Shown here piece by piece: positions 55,370 through 63,751 of a stretch of 64,000 nt of DNA. Below the pieces are notes generated by a model, which searched no databases, had not been told where the DNA came from, and worked only from the letters and a program-made list of their open reading frames with translations. Each line of letters starts with the position of its first letter. Positions within the stretch are counted from its first letter, which is position 1. Both the position numbers and the translations under genes were made by a program. The DNA comes from Corynebacterium ulcerans (GTDB taxonomy: Bacteria > Actinomycetota > Actinomycetes > Mycobacteriales > Mycobacteriaceae): NCBI RefSeq assembly GCF_900187135.1, contig NZ_LT906443.1, forward strand, positions 1,798,001 to 1,862,000, in the 5' to 3' direction.

Positions 55370-55696
55370 GTGACTGAACAACAGCCTGAGAAGGTGGGCG
55401 CCGCATCGCGTCCTACCGGTAAACGCCAGCTCGCTGGTGTGAATACCACCTCCACTTCTTCTTATGAGGCCAAGAAGGTCGCACCTGCGGGAGACAATGA
55501 GGGGAAGAAAGGCAACAAGGTTGCTGCCTTTGTTCCTGAAGTGGCTTCTGAGATGAAGAAGGTTATTTGGCCTACTGCTAAGCAGATGGTCAACTACACG
55601 CTTATCGTCTTCGCATTTCTTATTCTCATGACTGCACTCGTTGCAGGCGTGGATTTTGTTGCGGGGCTGGGAGTTGAGAAGGCTCTTACTCGCTAG
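55370..55696 (+). CDS. secE: Preprotein translocase subunit SecE
   Basis: SecE is an essential part of the SecYEG channel. The 108-aa product has a polar, Lys/Pro/Ala-rich N-terminal extension (about 45 residues, usual for actinobacteria), the SecE signature EVASEMKKVIWPTAKQMVNYT and one hydrophobic segment (about 75-98). The GTG start at 55370 follows AGGAGAG. nusG follows after a hairpin. The roughly 280 bp between tRNA-Trp and secE presumably hold its promoter; nothing further is called there. Confidence 0.95.
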   Translation: MTEQQPEKVGAASRPTGKRQLAGVNTTSTSSYEAKKVAPAGDNEGKKGNKVAAFVPEVASEMKKVIWPTAKQMVNYTLIVFAFLILMTALVAGVDFVAGLGVEKALTR

Positions 55697-55721
55697 CTAG
55701 GATGAGCGTAAAGCTAAAACG

Positions 55722-55749
55722 TCCCGTCAGATCCTTCGGATCGACGGGA
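55722..55749 (+). terminator. Hairpin between secE and nusG
   Basis: TCCCGTC and GATCC (55722-55734) pair with GGATC and GACGGGA with a one-base bulge around a 3-nt loop; ATAATTTATT follows. It may be a partial terminator tuning secE relative to nusG. Confidence 0.55.
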
Positions 55750-55813
55750 TAATTTATTGCACGTCTCGGGGTACCATGAATTCCGAACGTCAACACTTCA
55801 GGAGAAAAGACAC

Positions 55814-56644
55814 ATGAGCGACGAGAACAATAGCGGTTCATTTGCCGAGGCTTTTGACGACGCCCTAGAGGCGACCATCGCCGCGGAGACGGAAGCCGCA
55901 GAGGCTGCACCCGAGCTGGACGAGGCAGTCGAGCAACCTGTACAGGAAGTAGATGCAGAAGCTGCGCTTGCGGGTGCTGTGGAGGATGGCGATGCTGAGT
56001 ACAAGGCGCGTCTGCGTAAGTACACGCGTGAGCTGAAGAAGCTGCCAGGTTCTTGGTACATCATTCAGTGCTATTCCGGTTACGAGAACAAAGTGAAGAC
56101 CAACCTGGATATGCGTGCGCAGACCCTTGAGGTTGAGGATTCCATCTTTGACGTCGTGGTTCCGATCGAGCAGGCTGTTGAGCTTCGCGACGGTAAACGC
56201 AAACTGGTTAAGCGCAAGCTTCTTCCCGGCTACGTCCTTGTTCGTATGGACATTAATGACCGCTCCTGGTCTGTCGTCCGCGATACTCCTGGTGTGACCA
56301 GCTTTGTGGGCAACGAGGGCAATGCAACGCCGGTGAAGCACCGCGATGTGGCCAAGTTCCTCATGCCGCAGGAGTCTGTGGCTGGCGACGGCGGCGAGAG
56401 CAACGCTGTAAACGCTGAGGGCGAGAAAGTTGTGGCTATGCCGGGCGCATCCACCAAGCCCAAGGTTGAGGTTGATTTCCAGGTCGGCGAGGCTGTCACG
56501 ATTCTCTCCGGTGCGCTTGCGTCCGTTTCTGCAACGATCTCTGCTATCGACACTGAGAACAATAAGTTGCAGGCACTGGTGTCTATCTTTGGTCGTGAGA
56601 CCCCGGTCGAACTGAACTTTGACCAGGTGGAAAAAGTTAGCTAA
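55814..56644 (+). CDS. nusG: Transcription termination/antitermination protein NusG
   Basis: The 276-aa product has an acidic, Ala/Glu-rich N-terminal extension (about 85 residues, common in actinobacteria), then the NGN domain with SWYIIQCYSGYENKVKTNL and GYVLVRMDINDRSW and the C-terminal KOW domain with FQVGEAVTILSGALASV. It binds RNA polymerase and modulates elongation and Rho action. ATG 55814 follows AGGAGAAAAGACAC. rplK follows after 295 bp. Confidence 0.96.
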   Translation: MSDENNSGSFAEAFDDALEATIAAETEAAEAAPELDEAVEQPVQEVDAEAALAGAVEDGDAEYKARLRKYTRELKKLPGSWYIIQCYSGYENKVKTNLDMRAQTLEVEDSIFDVVVPIEQAVELRDGKRKLVKRKLLPGYVLVRMDINDRSWSVVRDTPGVTSFVGNEGNATPVKHRDVAKFLMPQESVAGDGGESNAVNAEGEKVVAMPGASTKPKVEVDFQVGEAVTILSGALASVSATISAIDTENNKLQALVSIFGRETPVELNFDQVEKVS

Positions 56645-56651
56645 TGAGATT

Positions 56652-56677
56652 GGCTCTTGTCTGATAGGGCAAGAGCC
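56652..56677 (+). terminator. Hairpin after nusG
   Basis: GGCTCTTG (56652-56659) pairs with CAAGAGCC (56670-56677). No T tract follows. The rest of 56678-56939 holds a second hairpin (CCCCGC/GCGGGG around 56715-56752, followed by TTTG) and the rplK leader. Confidence 0.5.
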
Positions 56678-56939
56678 GGCGCCCCGCATGTGGTGCTCGA
56701 CCTTTTCTCCGTTGCCCCGCTATCTGCATGAAGTTTTGGCAGGTGGCGGGGTTTGCTGTAGCATGGTAAAACGCGTGTTTTTTGCGCAAAGAAACGTACA
56801 TTCCCGGTGGCCGGGTTACGGGCTGAGCAGCAGCGATAGTGTTGCGGCACAGGCTCGGGGCTCGGCATCCGGACGGTGGTAGTGGTTCCTATAACCATCG
56901 AATCGCCACTACTACTGTTAACAAGGAAGCAGGTAAACG

Positions 56940-57371
56940 ATGGCTCCGAAGAAGAAGGTCACCGGCCTTATTAAGCTGCAGATCCAGGCTGGCCAGGCTA
57001 ACCCGGCTCCGCCAGTTGGTCCGGCTCTTGGTGCTCACGGCGTGAACATCATGGAGTTCTGCAAGGCTTACAACGCTGCAACTGAGAACCAGCGCGGCAG
57101 CGTTGTTCCTGTTGAGATCACCGTTTATGAAGATCGCTCTTTCGAGTTCAAGCTGAAGACCCCTCCTGCAGCTAAACTGCTGCTCAAGGCTGCTGGTCTG
57201 CAGAAGGGCTCCGGCGTCCCGCACACCCAGAAGGTGGGCAAGGTCACCATGGAGCAGGTCCGCGAGATCGCTCAGACCAAGATGGAAGACCTCAACGCTA
57301 ACGACATCGATAACGCTGCTCGCATCATCGCTGGCACCGCCCGTTCCATGGGCATCGTTGTTGAGGATTAA
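56940..57371 (+). CDS. rplK: 50S ribosomal protein L11
   Basis: The 143-aa product is a complete L11: [27 protein letters not shown] at the N-terminus and the RNA-binding C-terminal domain. It binds 23S rRNA at the GTPase-associated centre and is needed for RelA activation. Codon choice is strongly biased, as expected for a highly expressed gene; rplA follows after 78 bp. Confidence 0.98.
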   Translation: MAPKKKVTGLIKLQIQAGQANPAPPVGPALGAHGVNIMEFCKAYNAATENQRGSVVPVEITVYEDRSFEFKLKTPPAAKLLLKAAGLQKGSGVPHTQKVGKVTMEQVREIAQTKMEDLNANDIDNAARIIAGTARSMGIVVED

Positions 57372-57449
57372 TTCCTCAGTTATTCCGTGGCAGGGCCGGC
57401 TCCGGCCCGCACACCACACATCCTCATCTAGAAAATCAAAGGATTGACA

Positions 57450-58157
57450 ATGGGCAACAAATCTAAGGCATACCGCGCCGCCGCTGAGAAGATCGACAAG
57501 GGTCGTCTGTACACCCCTCTGAAGGCTGCTGAACTGGTCAAGGAGACCTCTTCCAAGAACTACGATGCAACCATCGACGTTGCTATCCGTCTTGGCGTTG
57601 ATCCCCGCAAGGCTGACCAGCTGGTTCGCGGCACCGTCTCCCTTCCTAACGGCACCGGCAAGACCGTTCGCGTTGCTGTTTTCGCTGAGGGCGAGAAGGC
57701 TACCGAGGCTGAGGCAGCAGGCGCAGACATCGTTGGCACCACCGAGCTGATCGAGCAGATCACCGCTGGCACCATCAACTTCGATGTTGCAATCGCAACC
57801 CCAGATCAGATGGCTAAGGTTGGCCGCGTTGCTCGCGTCCTCGGCCCTCGTGGTCTGATGCCTAACCCTAAGACCGGCACCGTTACCACCGACGTTGCTA
57901 AGGCAATCGCTGACGTCAAGGGCGGCAAGATCTCCTTCCGCGTTGACAAGGCTGCTAACCTGCACGCTGTTATCGGTAAGGCTTCCTTCGACGCTAAGGC
58001 TCTCGCTGAGAACTACGGCGCACTGCTCGATGAGATCAACCGCATCAAGCCTTCCTCTTCTAAGGGCATCTACGTGAAGAAGGTCACCCTTGCGTCGACC
58101 TCCGGCCCTGGTGTTCCAGTTGACACCTCCATCCAGAAGAACTACACCGCTGAGTAA
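57450..58157 (+). CDS. rplA: 50S ribosomal protein L1
   Basis: The 235-aa product is ribosomal protein L1, with the signature [15 protein letters not shown] and the ending [12 protein letters not shown]. It binds the L1 stalk and, as in other bacteria, can repress its own operon. ATG 57450 (MGNKSKAYR) follows AAAGGATTGACA. A strong terminator follows. Confidence 0.98.
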   Translation: MGNKSKAYRAAAEKIDKGRLYTPLKAAELVKETSSKNYDATIDVAIRLGVDPRKADQLVRGTVSLPNGTGKTVRVAVFAEGEKATEAEAAGADIVGTTELIEQITAGTINFDVAIATPDQMAKVGRVARVLGPRGLMPNPKTGTVTTDVAKAIADVKGGKISFRVDKAANLHAVIGKASFDAKALAENYGALLDEINRIKPSSSKGIYVKKVTLASTSGPGVPVDTSIQKNYTAE

Positions 58158-58190
58158 AAACTCGTAGTGTACGTGCTTTAAGCATGGAAT

Positions 58191-58228
58191 ACCCCCTGTC
58201 CCATATGTTGTGGACAGGGGGTATTTTT
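58191..58228 (+). terminator. Terminator of rplKA
   Basis: ACCCCCTGTCC (58191-58201) pairs perfectly with GGACAGGGGGT (58212-58222); ATTTTTG follows. Confidence 0.9.
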
Positions 58229-58265
58229 GTGGTTTCTGTGGGAGCTTACGTGTATAACCGTCAAC

Positions 58266-59603
58266 ATGAATTCCTTTGTCCCGCTTAGTCAAGAAACACG
58301 TGCGCGTTTGCTCTCGCAGCTACTCGACGATCCTGCTGCAACCCTAGCTCGTAACGCGGTTACCTCCGTGGGCATTAACGACGCAGCACTCAATAGAGAG
58401 GCCGTCGTCAAGCTTCATCACACCGTAGAGCACAAGCTTGACTCGTTAGCCGTGACGGATCAAAAACGCTCGGGACGCTGTTGGTTATTTGCTGCTTTGA
58501 ACGTGCATCGCCATGCGTTAGCAAAGAAGCTTAATCTGGAAACTTTTGATTTCTCGCAGTCCTATGTGCAGTACTTTGACAAGTTGGAGAGGGCCCAGCT
58601 CTTTTTAACGGAGATGCGGGAACGCCGCGATCAGGATAGTGATGATCGGGTGATTGCTCAGCTGTTGCGCTTCGCGGCTGAAGACGGGGGATGGTATAGC
58701 TACGTTGGCAACCTGGTGCGCAAGTATGGTGTGGTTCCGGATTATGCGATGCCAGAAGTTGAGTCGGCGGGAAACACTCAGGAGCTGAACCGAGCTTTGG
58801 CCCATGTGCTGCGTCGCGGGGCGTGCCGGATGCGGGACGCGGAGACGGACGCGGAAGCCGATGACATCATGAATGCCACGCTGCGAGACGCGCAGCGCGT
58901 GATTACTGTTCACCTGGGGGTTCCGCCGACTGAGTTTATGTGGCAATACCGTACGAAAGACGGCACCTTTGTCAGAGAGGGGACATATACACCACGTGAG
59001 TTTGCGGAGAAATATCTGCCAGACCTAGACACCATGGTCGTTCTTGCCGAGGACCCACGGAGCGACAAGCCAAAGAACACTCGCTTCCTGGTGGAATTGT
59101 GCACCAACGTTGTGGGCGCACAAGAGCACAATTACATCAACGTGGAGATGGACGTGCTCAAAGAGGCCGTGGCTGCAAGTATTGAAGCGGGGGAGCCAGT
59201 GTGGTTCGCCTGTGACGTGAGCAGGCAGTTTAATCGCAAGCTGGGAGTGTGGGACACCTCGCTCCTTGATCTGGCCGGCGTGTACGGCGTGGCGCTTGAT
59301 TCTACAAAAGAAGAGCGCTTTATCTCCGGGGAATCGCAGCCGACTCATGCAATGGTGCTTAGTGGTTTGGATCGTCACCCCGATGGTTTCATACGTGCTT
59401 GGCGGGTAGAAAACTCGTGGGGCACTAAGCTGCACGACAAAAAGACCGAGGCTGTGGGCGCGGGATACGCCACTATGTCGGATGAGTGGTTTGAAGAAAA
59501 TGTTTTCTATGTTGCCTTAAAACGCGACTTTGTCCCAGAGGCACTACACAAAGCTTTGGACATGGAGCCTATCCGTCTCCCGGCTTATGACCTGATGTTT
59601 TAG
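58266..59603 (+). CDS. pepC: C1 family aminopeptidase C-like protease, short C-terminal tail
   Basis: The 445-aa product is a bleomycin-hydrolase/PepC cysteine protease: oxyanion Gln and nucleophile in DQKRSGRCWLFAALN (Cys72), catalytic His in QPTHAMVLSG and Asn in RVENSWG, all intact. The family ends in LPAWDPMGALA, whose carboxylate sits in the cleft and restricts the enzyme to aminopeptidase action. This protein ends LPAYDLMF, lacking the last residues, so its specificity may differ. It lies between rplA and rplJ, in tandem with a second pepC. ATG 58266 is used. Confidence 0.92.
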   Translation: MNSFVPLSQETRARLLSQLLDDPAATLARNAVTSVGINDAALNREAVVKLHHTVEHKLDSLAVTDQKRSGRCWLFAALNVHRHALAKKLNLETFDFSQSYVQYFDKLERAQLFLTEMRERRDQDSDDRVIAQLLRFAAEDGGWYSYVGNLVRKYGVVPDYAMPEVESAGNTQELNRALAHVLRRGACRMRDAETDAEADDIMNATLRDAQRVITVHLGVPPTEFMWQYRTKDGTFVREGTYTPREFAEKYLPDLDTMVVLAEDPRSDKPKNTRFLVELCTNVVGAQEHNYINVEMDVLKEAVAASIEAGEPVWFACDVSRQFNRKLGVWDTSLLDLAGVYGVALDSTKEERFISGESQPTHAMVLSGLDRHPDGFIRAWRVENSWGTKLHDKKTEAVGAGYATMSDEWFEENVFYVALKRDFVPEALHKALDMEPIRLPAYDLMF

Positions 59604-59642
59604 ACACCGATACCGCATAAGGTTTAAGGAACTTAAAGACTC

Positions 59643-60944
59643 ATGACTGAACTAACTATGAACTCGGTGTCTGCTACAAATGCCGAGTTGCTCAAGGATC
59701 CGACTCTGCGGTTAGCGCGTAATGCCGTCGCGGTGAGCTCAGCTACCAAGGTTGCGCTCGATCGTGAAGTACTGCGTTCCCTAGATACGTCTGTGTCCAC
59801 CAAAGTGGATTCTTGGGCGGTGGCTAACCAAAAGGATTCCGGCCGATGCTGGATCTTCGCGGGCCTTAATTCTTTGCGTGGCGCGATCATGAAGGAAACC
59901 GCCATCAAAGACTTTGAACTATCCCAGACATACATCCATTTTTGGGACAAAGTAGAAAAGGCAAACTATTTCCTCTGCGCAATGGATGAGTTACGTGACC
60001 GGGAACTGACAGATCGGACCGTGGAAAAGCTGTTGCGTGACCCGATCGACGATGGCGGGCAGTGGAATATGTTTGTTGCTTTGGTGCACAAGTATGGCGT
60101 GGTTCCGCAGTACGCGATGCCCGAGACGTTTTCTAGCAGCAATACTCACGCCATGAATCGAGATCTGGCCTCTGTTTTGCGTCGGGGAGCCCTGCGGATA
60201 AGGGCAGGCGTGGCTGGTGCGCGAGAAGAAGCATTAGAAAGCGCTTTTAAAGTGATTACTACGCATCTTGGAGTGCCTCCTGAGACATTCCAGTGGCAGT
60301 ACCGCACTAAAGATGATGCTTTTGTGCGTGAGGGCACGATGTCTCCGTTGGAGTTCGCGCAGCGCTATCTTCCTCATGATCTCAGCGATTATGTGTGCGT
60401 GGTCAATGATCCGCGCAATGCATTCGGCGAGCTCTATACGGTGGAATACCTGGGCAATGTTGTTGGGGCGCCACCGGTAACGTACGTCAACGCCCCCATA
60501 GAGGTACTGCGCGATGCAGTTCGAGATTCGCTTCTCGACGCCACCCCGGTGTGGTTCGGCTGTGATACCGAGGTGCAAGCCTATGCAGATGCAGGCCTGT
60601 GGGATGCTCACCTGTTTGATTACGAGGGGCTGTATGGCGTGGATTTTGATATGACGAAGGCTCAGAGGCTCCTCACGAGCGATTCTTTGATGACTCATGC
60701 CATGGTGTTCACTGGCATGGATCTGGCAGAAGATGGCACAACTGTGAATCGCTGGCGGGTGGAGAACTCCTGGGGAGCGGACGAAGCCGACAAGGGGTTC
60801 TGGACGATGAGTGATTCTTGGTTTGAGGAGTATGTTTTTGAAGTCGCAGTGCCAGCTTCGCGTCTCCCGGAGGAGTATCGCCGGGCATTAACCAAAACTC
60901 CTCATGTTCTTCCGGCTTGGGATCCGATGGGCGCGCTGGCGTAA
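59643..60944 (+). CDS. pepC: C1 family aminopeptidase C (bleomycin hydrolase)
   Basis: The 433-aa product is the second copy in tandem, 39 bp after the first: NQKDSGRCWIFAGLN (Cys69), LMTHAMVFTG and RVENSWGAD give an intact Cys-His-Asn triad, and it ends with the canonical LPAWDPMGALA. It should be a cytosolic hexameric aminopeptidase. The two copies share domain order but have clearly diverged, so the duplication is not recent. A flavin oxidoreductase gene follows after 107 bp. Confidence 0.93.
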   Translation: MTELTMNSVSATNAELLKDPTLRLARNAVAVSSATKVALDREVLRSLDTSVSTKVDSWAVANQKDSGRCWIFAGLNSLRGAIMKETAIKDFELSQTYIHFWDKVEKANYFLCAMDELRDRELTDRTVEKLLRDPIDDGGQWNMFVALVHKYGVVPQYAMPETFSSSNTHAMNRDLASVLRRGALRIRAGVAGAREEALESAFKVITTHLGVPPETFQWQYRTKDDAFVREGTMSPLEFAQRYLPHDLSDYVCVVNDPRNAFGELYTVEYLGNVVGAPPVTYVNAPIEVLRDAVRDSLLDATPVWFGCDTEVQAYADAGLWDAHLFDYEGLYGVDFDMTKAQRLLTSDSLMTHAMVFTGMDLAEDGTTVNRWRVENSWGADEADKGFWTMSDSWFEEYVFEVAVPASRLPEEYRRALTKTPHVLPAWDPMGALA

Positions 60945-61051
60945 AAATGTCGCGTTGAACAGCCAGGAGTCATGGCGCGGAATGAGGTGGGTCTTGGAGC
61001 TGTTGAATGGCTTCAAGACCTCCTTAATATCCAGAGAAAGGCATGATTGCC

Positions 61052-62125
61052 ATGACGTCACTTTTTACTTCTGCTCAAGCAGGAGCGTTAAACCTCCGCA
61101 ACCGGATTACGATGGCCGCATTAACACGGCTCCGCGCCGGTGAAGACGGCGTTCCTGGCGCACTGCACGCCGAGTATTATGCGCAGAGGGCGTCGGCAGG
61201 CTTGATTGTTACGGAGGGAACATACCCGACGCTTCGTGGGCGTGGATTTAGCGGACAACCCGGCATCACAGATAGTGCGCAGCAGGAAGGCTGGCGCAAG
61301 GTCGCTGAGGCCGTGCATGCGGCGGGTGGGAGCGTCGTGATGCAAGTTATGCATGCCGGACGGATGAGCCATGAGTCGATGAATGGTGGTGTTTCTCCTG
61401 AGGCTCCCAGCGCGCTGGCCTCAGGAACGCAGATGCGCACGCCTGTTGGAAAAGTTGATCTTCCCGTTCCCCATGCACTTGAAACAGCGGAACTTGAGCG
61501 AGTGAAACAGGAGTTTGTCGCTGCTAGCCGTCGTGCTGTTGATGCAGGTCTCGACGGTGTGGAGCTGCATGGGGCGAATGGTTATTTGTTGCACGAATTT
61601 TTAAGTCCATCCTCCAATGTGCGCACGGATGAGTTTGGCGGCACGCCGGAAAACCGAGCACGGTTTGTAATTCAGGTTGTTCAGGCAGTGGCAGAGGAGG
61701 TTGGCGCGCACCGGGTGGGTCTGCGTATTTCACCGGAGCACAATATTCAAGGCGTATTAGAAACCGACCGCGAGGAGACCCTAGCCACCTATCAGGTGCT
61801 TCTCGACGAAATCCGCAGCCTAGGACTCGCGTACCTATCGATCCTCCATGCGGATTATCACAGCGACTTTGTCCGTCAGTTGGCAGAGACCTTTGATGGA
61901 TTTGTGATCCTGAATTCAGGATTTGGCTCGTATACCGAGTACGCAGAGGCTGCTGACATCGTTGAGTCAGAATACGCTGATGCAGTGGCCGTGGGGCGCG
62001 AGTTTATTGCTAATCCTGATCTCGTGCGCCGGTGGCAAGAAGGCATAGCATTGAATATTCCTGATCCGGATACCTTTTACGTGGGCGGGCCTCACGGCTA
62101 TACCGATTATCCTTTTGTGGACTAA
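61052..62125 (+). CDS. Old Yellow Enzyme family NADH:flavin oxidoreductase
   Basis: The 357-aa product is an OYE/NemA-type FMN enzyme, a TIM barrel that reduces activated alkenes, nitro compounds or N-ethylmaleimide: LRNRITMAALTR, QVMHAGRMSH, DGVELHGANGYLLHEFLSP, GRISPEHN-type (LRISPEHN) and AVGREFIANPDLVRR. The active-site tyrosine in ADYHSD replaces the usual region; the His-Gly pair is HGAN. The start is set at ATG 61052, 9 nt after AAAGG; ATG 61043 would be too close to that site. It lies between pepC2 and rplJ. Confidence 0.9.
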   Translation: MTSLFTSAQAGALNLRNRITMAALTRLRAGEDGVPGALHAEYYAQRASAGLIVTEGTYPTLRGRGFSGQPGITDSAQQEGWRKVAEAVHAAGGSVVMQVMHAGRMSHESMNGGVSPEAPSALASGTQMRTPVGKVDLPVPHALETAELERVKQEFVAASRRAVDAGLDGVELHGANGYLLHEFLSPSSNVRTDEFGGTPENRARFVIQVVQAVAEEVGAHRVGLRISPEHNIQGVLETDREETLATYQVLLDEIRSLGLAYLSILHADYHSDFVRQLAETFDGFVILNSGFGSYTEYAEAADIVESEYADAVAVGREFIANPDLVRRWQEGIALNIPDPDTFYVGGPHGYTDYPFVD

Positions 62126-62235
62126 AAGCCGAGCTAACAAGGCGGAAATGTTATGTGGAGTTTTTCGATTTGCTAAAGATAGCATTGTGCACTAGCGTTA
62201 TCGCTCGAAGTTTGAATGAGTCGAATTCGGCTCGT

Positions 62236-62385
62236 ACTCAAGTTTCACCGAAGACCGTCGGTCAGCCTTAGGCTCGAAGGATTCCAAGAGATTGGAACGG
62301 CCCACGCAGGAGACACTTAGAGTTCACACTCCTTTCGGAGTATGTGCGCCCCCTGTGCTCTTGCACGGGGCTTTTTTATTGGCTA
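62236..62385 (+). ncRNA. L10 ribosomal protein leader
   Basis: The untranslated region before rplJ has a GC-rich structured part with GCAGGAGACAC at about 62307, followed by an intrinsic terminator hairpin (62348-62377) that ends in TTTTTT and lies 70 bp before the rplJ ATG. This is the layout of the L10 leader, where L10(L7/L12)4 binds and the hairpin attenuates transcription. Folding was done by eye; borders are approximate. Confidence 0.6.
62348..62377 (+). terminator. Attenuator hairpin in rplJ leader
   Basis: GCCCC and GTGC (62348-62358, with a CT bulge) pair with GCAC and GGGGC (62363-62371); TTTTTT follows. Since it precedes rplJ, read-through must occur, so it is a regulated attenuator. 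Confidence 0.75.
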
Positions 62386-62448
62386 GCGCCGGTGAAAAGC
62401 CTCGGCGGATCAGATACCCAAGAGATACAAGAGGAAGGAGGCGAAGTA

Positions 62449-62964
62449 ATGGCAAACCCGAAGAACGTATCGTCGCTTGCAGAGCTCAAAGAGCGCTTTG
62501 CAGATACCGACTCCATCGTTATCACCGAATACCGCGGACTGACTGTTGCTCAGATCACTGAGTTGCGTCGTACCCTCGGTGCGGATGTCCAGTACTCCGT
62601 CGCCAAGAACACCCTGCTGAAGCTGGCTGCTAAGGAAGCTGGCGTCGAGGGCCTTGATGATCTCCTCTCCGGCCCGACCGCTATCGCCTTCATTAAGGGC
62701 GAGGCTGTTGATGCCGCTAAGGCGATGAAGAAGTTCGCTTCTAACAACAAGGCATTCGTAGTCAAGGGTGGCTACATGGATGGCGATGCCCTGAACGCTG
62801 ATCAGGTCAACGCTATCGCCGAGCTGGACAACCGCGAGACCACTCTTGCGAAGCTGGCAGGCGCCATGAAGGGCAACTTGGCAAAGGCCGCTGGCCTGTT
62901 CAACGCTCCTGCTTCTCAGGTCGCACGCCTCGGCGCTGCGCTTCAGGAGAAGAAGGAAGCTTAG
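62449..62964 (+). CDS. rplJ: 50S ribosomal protein L10
   Basis: The 171-aa product is ribosomal protein L10: N-terminal [47 protein letters not shown] and the C-terminal L12-binding helix. It anchors L7/L12 dimers to the ribosome and represses its own translation through the leader. ATG 62449 follows GGAGGCGAAGTA. rplL follows after 78 bp. Confidence 0.98.
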   Translation: MANPKNVSSLAELKERFADTDSIVITEYRGLTVAQITELRRTLGADVQYSVAKNTLLKLAAKEAGVEGLDDLLSGPTAIAFIKGEAVDAAKAMKKFASNNKAFVVKGGYMDGDALNADQVNAIAELDNRETTLAKLAGAMKGNLAKAAGLFNAPASQVARLGAALQEKKEA

Positions 62965-63042
62965 GTCGCCGAACTCGGCACCTAAACAAAAACCACATAC
63001 TTTTGGGCTGGTGCACAGCCCGCAATCGAAAGGATTACCACT

Positions 63043-63426
63043 ATGGCTAAGCTCACCAAGGACGAGCTCATTGAGGCTTTCAAAGAGATGACCCTTATCG
63101 AGCTCTCTGAGTTCGTCAAGGAATTCGAAGAGGTCTTCGAAGTTACCGCTGCTGCTCCTGTTGCAGTTGCTGCTCCAGGCGCTGCTGGCGCTGAGGCTGC
63201 TGCTGAAGAGAAGACCGAGTTCGACGTCGTTCTCGAGGACGCTGGCGCTAAGAAGATCGGCGTGATCAAGGCTGTCCGCGAGATCGTTTCCGGCCTGGGT
63301 CTGAAGGAAGCTAAGGAGCTCGTTGAGTCCGCTCCTAAGGCAATCATCGAGGCTGCATCCAAGGATGACGCTGAGGCTGCTAAGGCTAAGCTCGAAGAGG
63401 CTGGCGCAAAGGTTACCCTCAAGTAA
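63043..63426 (+). CDS. rplL: 50S ribosomal protein L7/L12
   Basis: The 127-aa product is L7/L12: N-terminal dimerisation domain ([23 protein letters not shown]), an Ala/Pro/Gly-rich hinge (about residues 36-54) and a C-terminal domain with [15 protein letters not shown] and the factor-binding helix. It recruits translation GTPases. ATG 63043 follows GAAAGGATTACCACT. Confidence 0.98.
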   Translation: MAKLTKDELIEAFKEMTLIELSEFVKEFEEVFEVTAAAPVAVAAPGAAGAEAAAEEKTEFDVVLEDAGAKKIGVIKAVREIVSGLGLKEAKELVESAPKAIIEAASKDDAEAAKAKLEEAGAKVTLK

Positions 63427-63448
63427 TCTTTCGATTACTGAATACATC

Positions 63449-63498
63449 ACTCCCATTGGGATAAGCATGATGCTTTCCCAATGGGAGTTTTGTTTTTC
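63449..63498 (+). terminator. Terminator of rplJL
   Basis: ACTCCCATTGGGA (63449-63461) pairs perfectly with TCCCAATGGGAGT (63476-63488) around a 14-nt loop; TTTGTTTTT follows. Confidence 0.92.
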
Positions 63499-63751
63499 TA
63501 CTGTGTGATTGTTGGAGCGGCGATGCCTCTGTGGAAAGTGTGTCGGAACGTGGAGACGGCACTGGAAACAGCACTAACAGACGGTACGAAAGTGAAGTCA
63601 AAGAGGATTCTGCTATGGGGGAAGCTCCAATAGGGGCGGGAGGTTGCGCGCTTATTGCAAATGAACGCAATTCCCATTATGGTTAGGTCGTTCGGCTGAA
63701 CCTTACAGCTGAGGTAAAGAACTAAAAATGCCATATTTGTAAAGGAATTCC
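63499..63751. other. Intergenic region before the surface protein gene
   Basis: No coding frame is supported. Close to the next gene are an imperfect repeat (ATTGC/GCAAT, 63654-63671) and a pair of half-sites (TTAGGT and AACCTTA around 63683-63705) which look like a metal-regulator operator but match no consensus spacing. Confidence 0.35.

Larger units (their letters stand above)
62126..62447. other. Promoter and leader region of rplJL
   Basis: The 323-bp gap holds the rplJL promoter (somewhere near 62160-62210; no box is called with confidence) and the structured L10 leader described next. No coding frame is supported. Confidence 0.5.

Noticed and set aside
56889..58292. 467-codon open frame on the minus strand across rplK and rplA
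   Set aside because: It is antisense to two certain ribosomal genes. Strong codon bias of such genes often leaves the complementary frame open; no family resemblance was seen.
62410..63468. 352-codon open frame on the minus strand across rplJ and rplL
   Set aside because: It has the same cause as above; the translation is Leu/Ser-rich low complexity.
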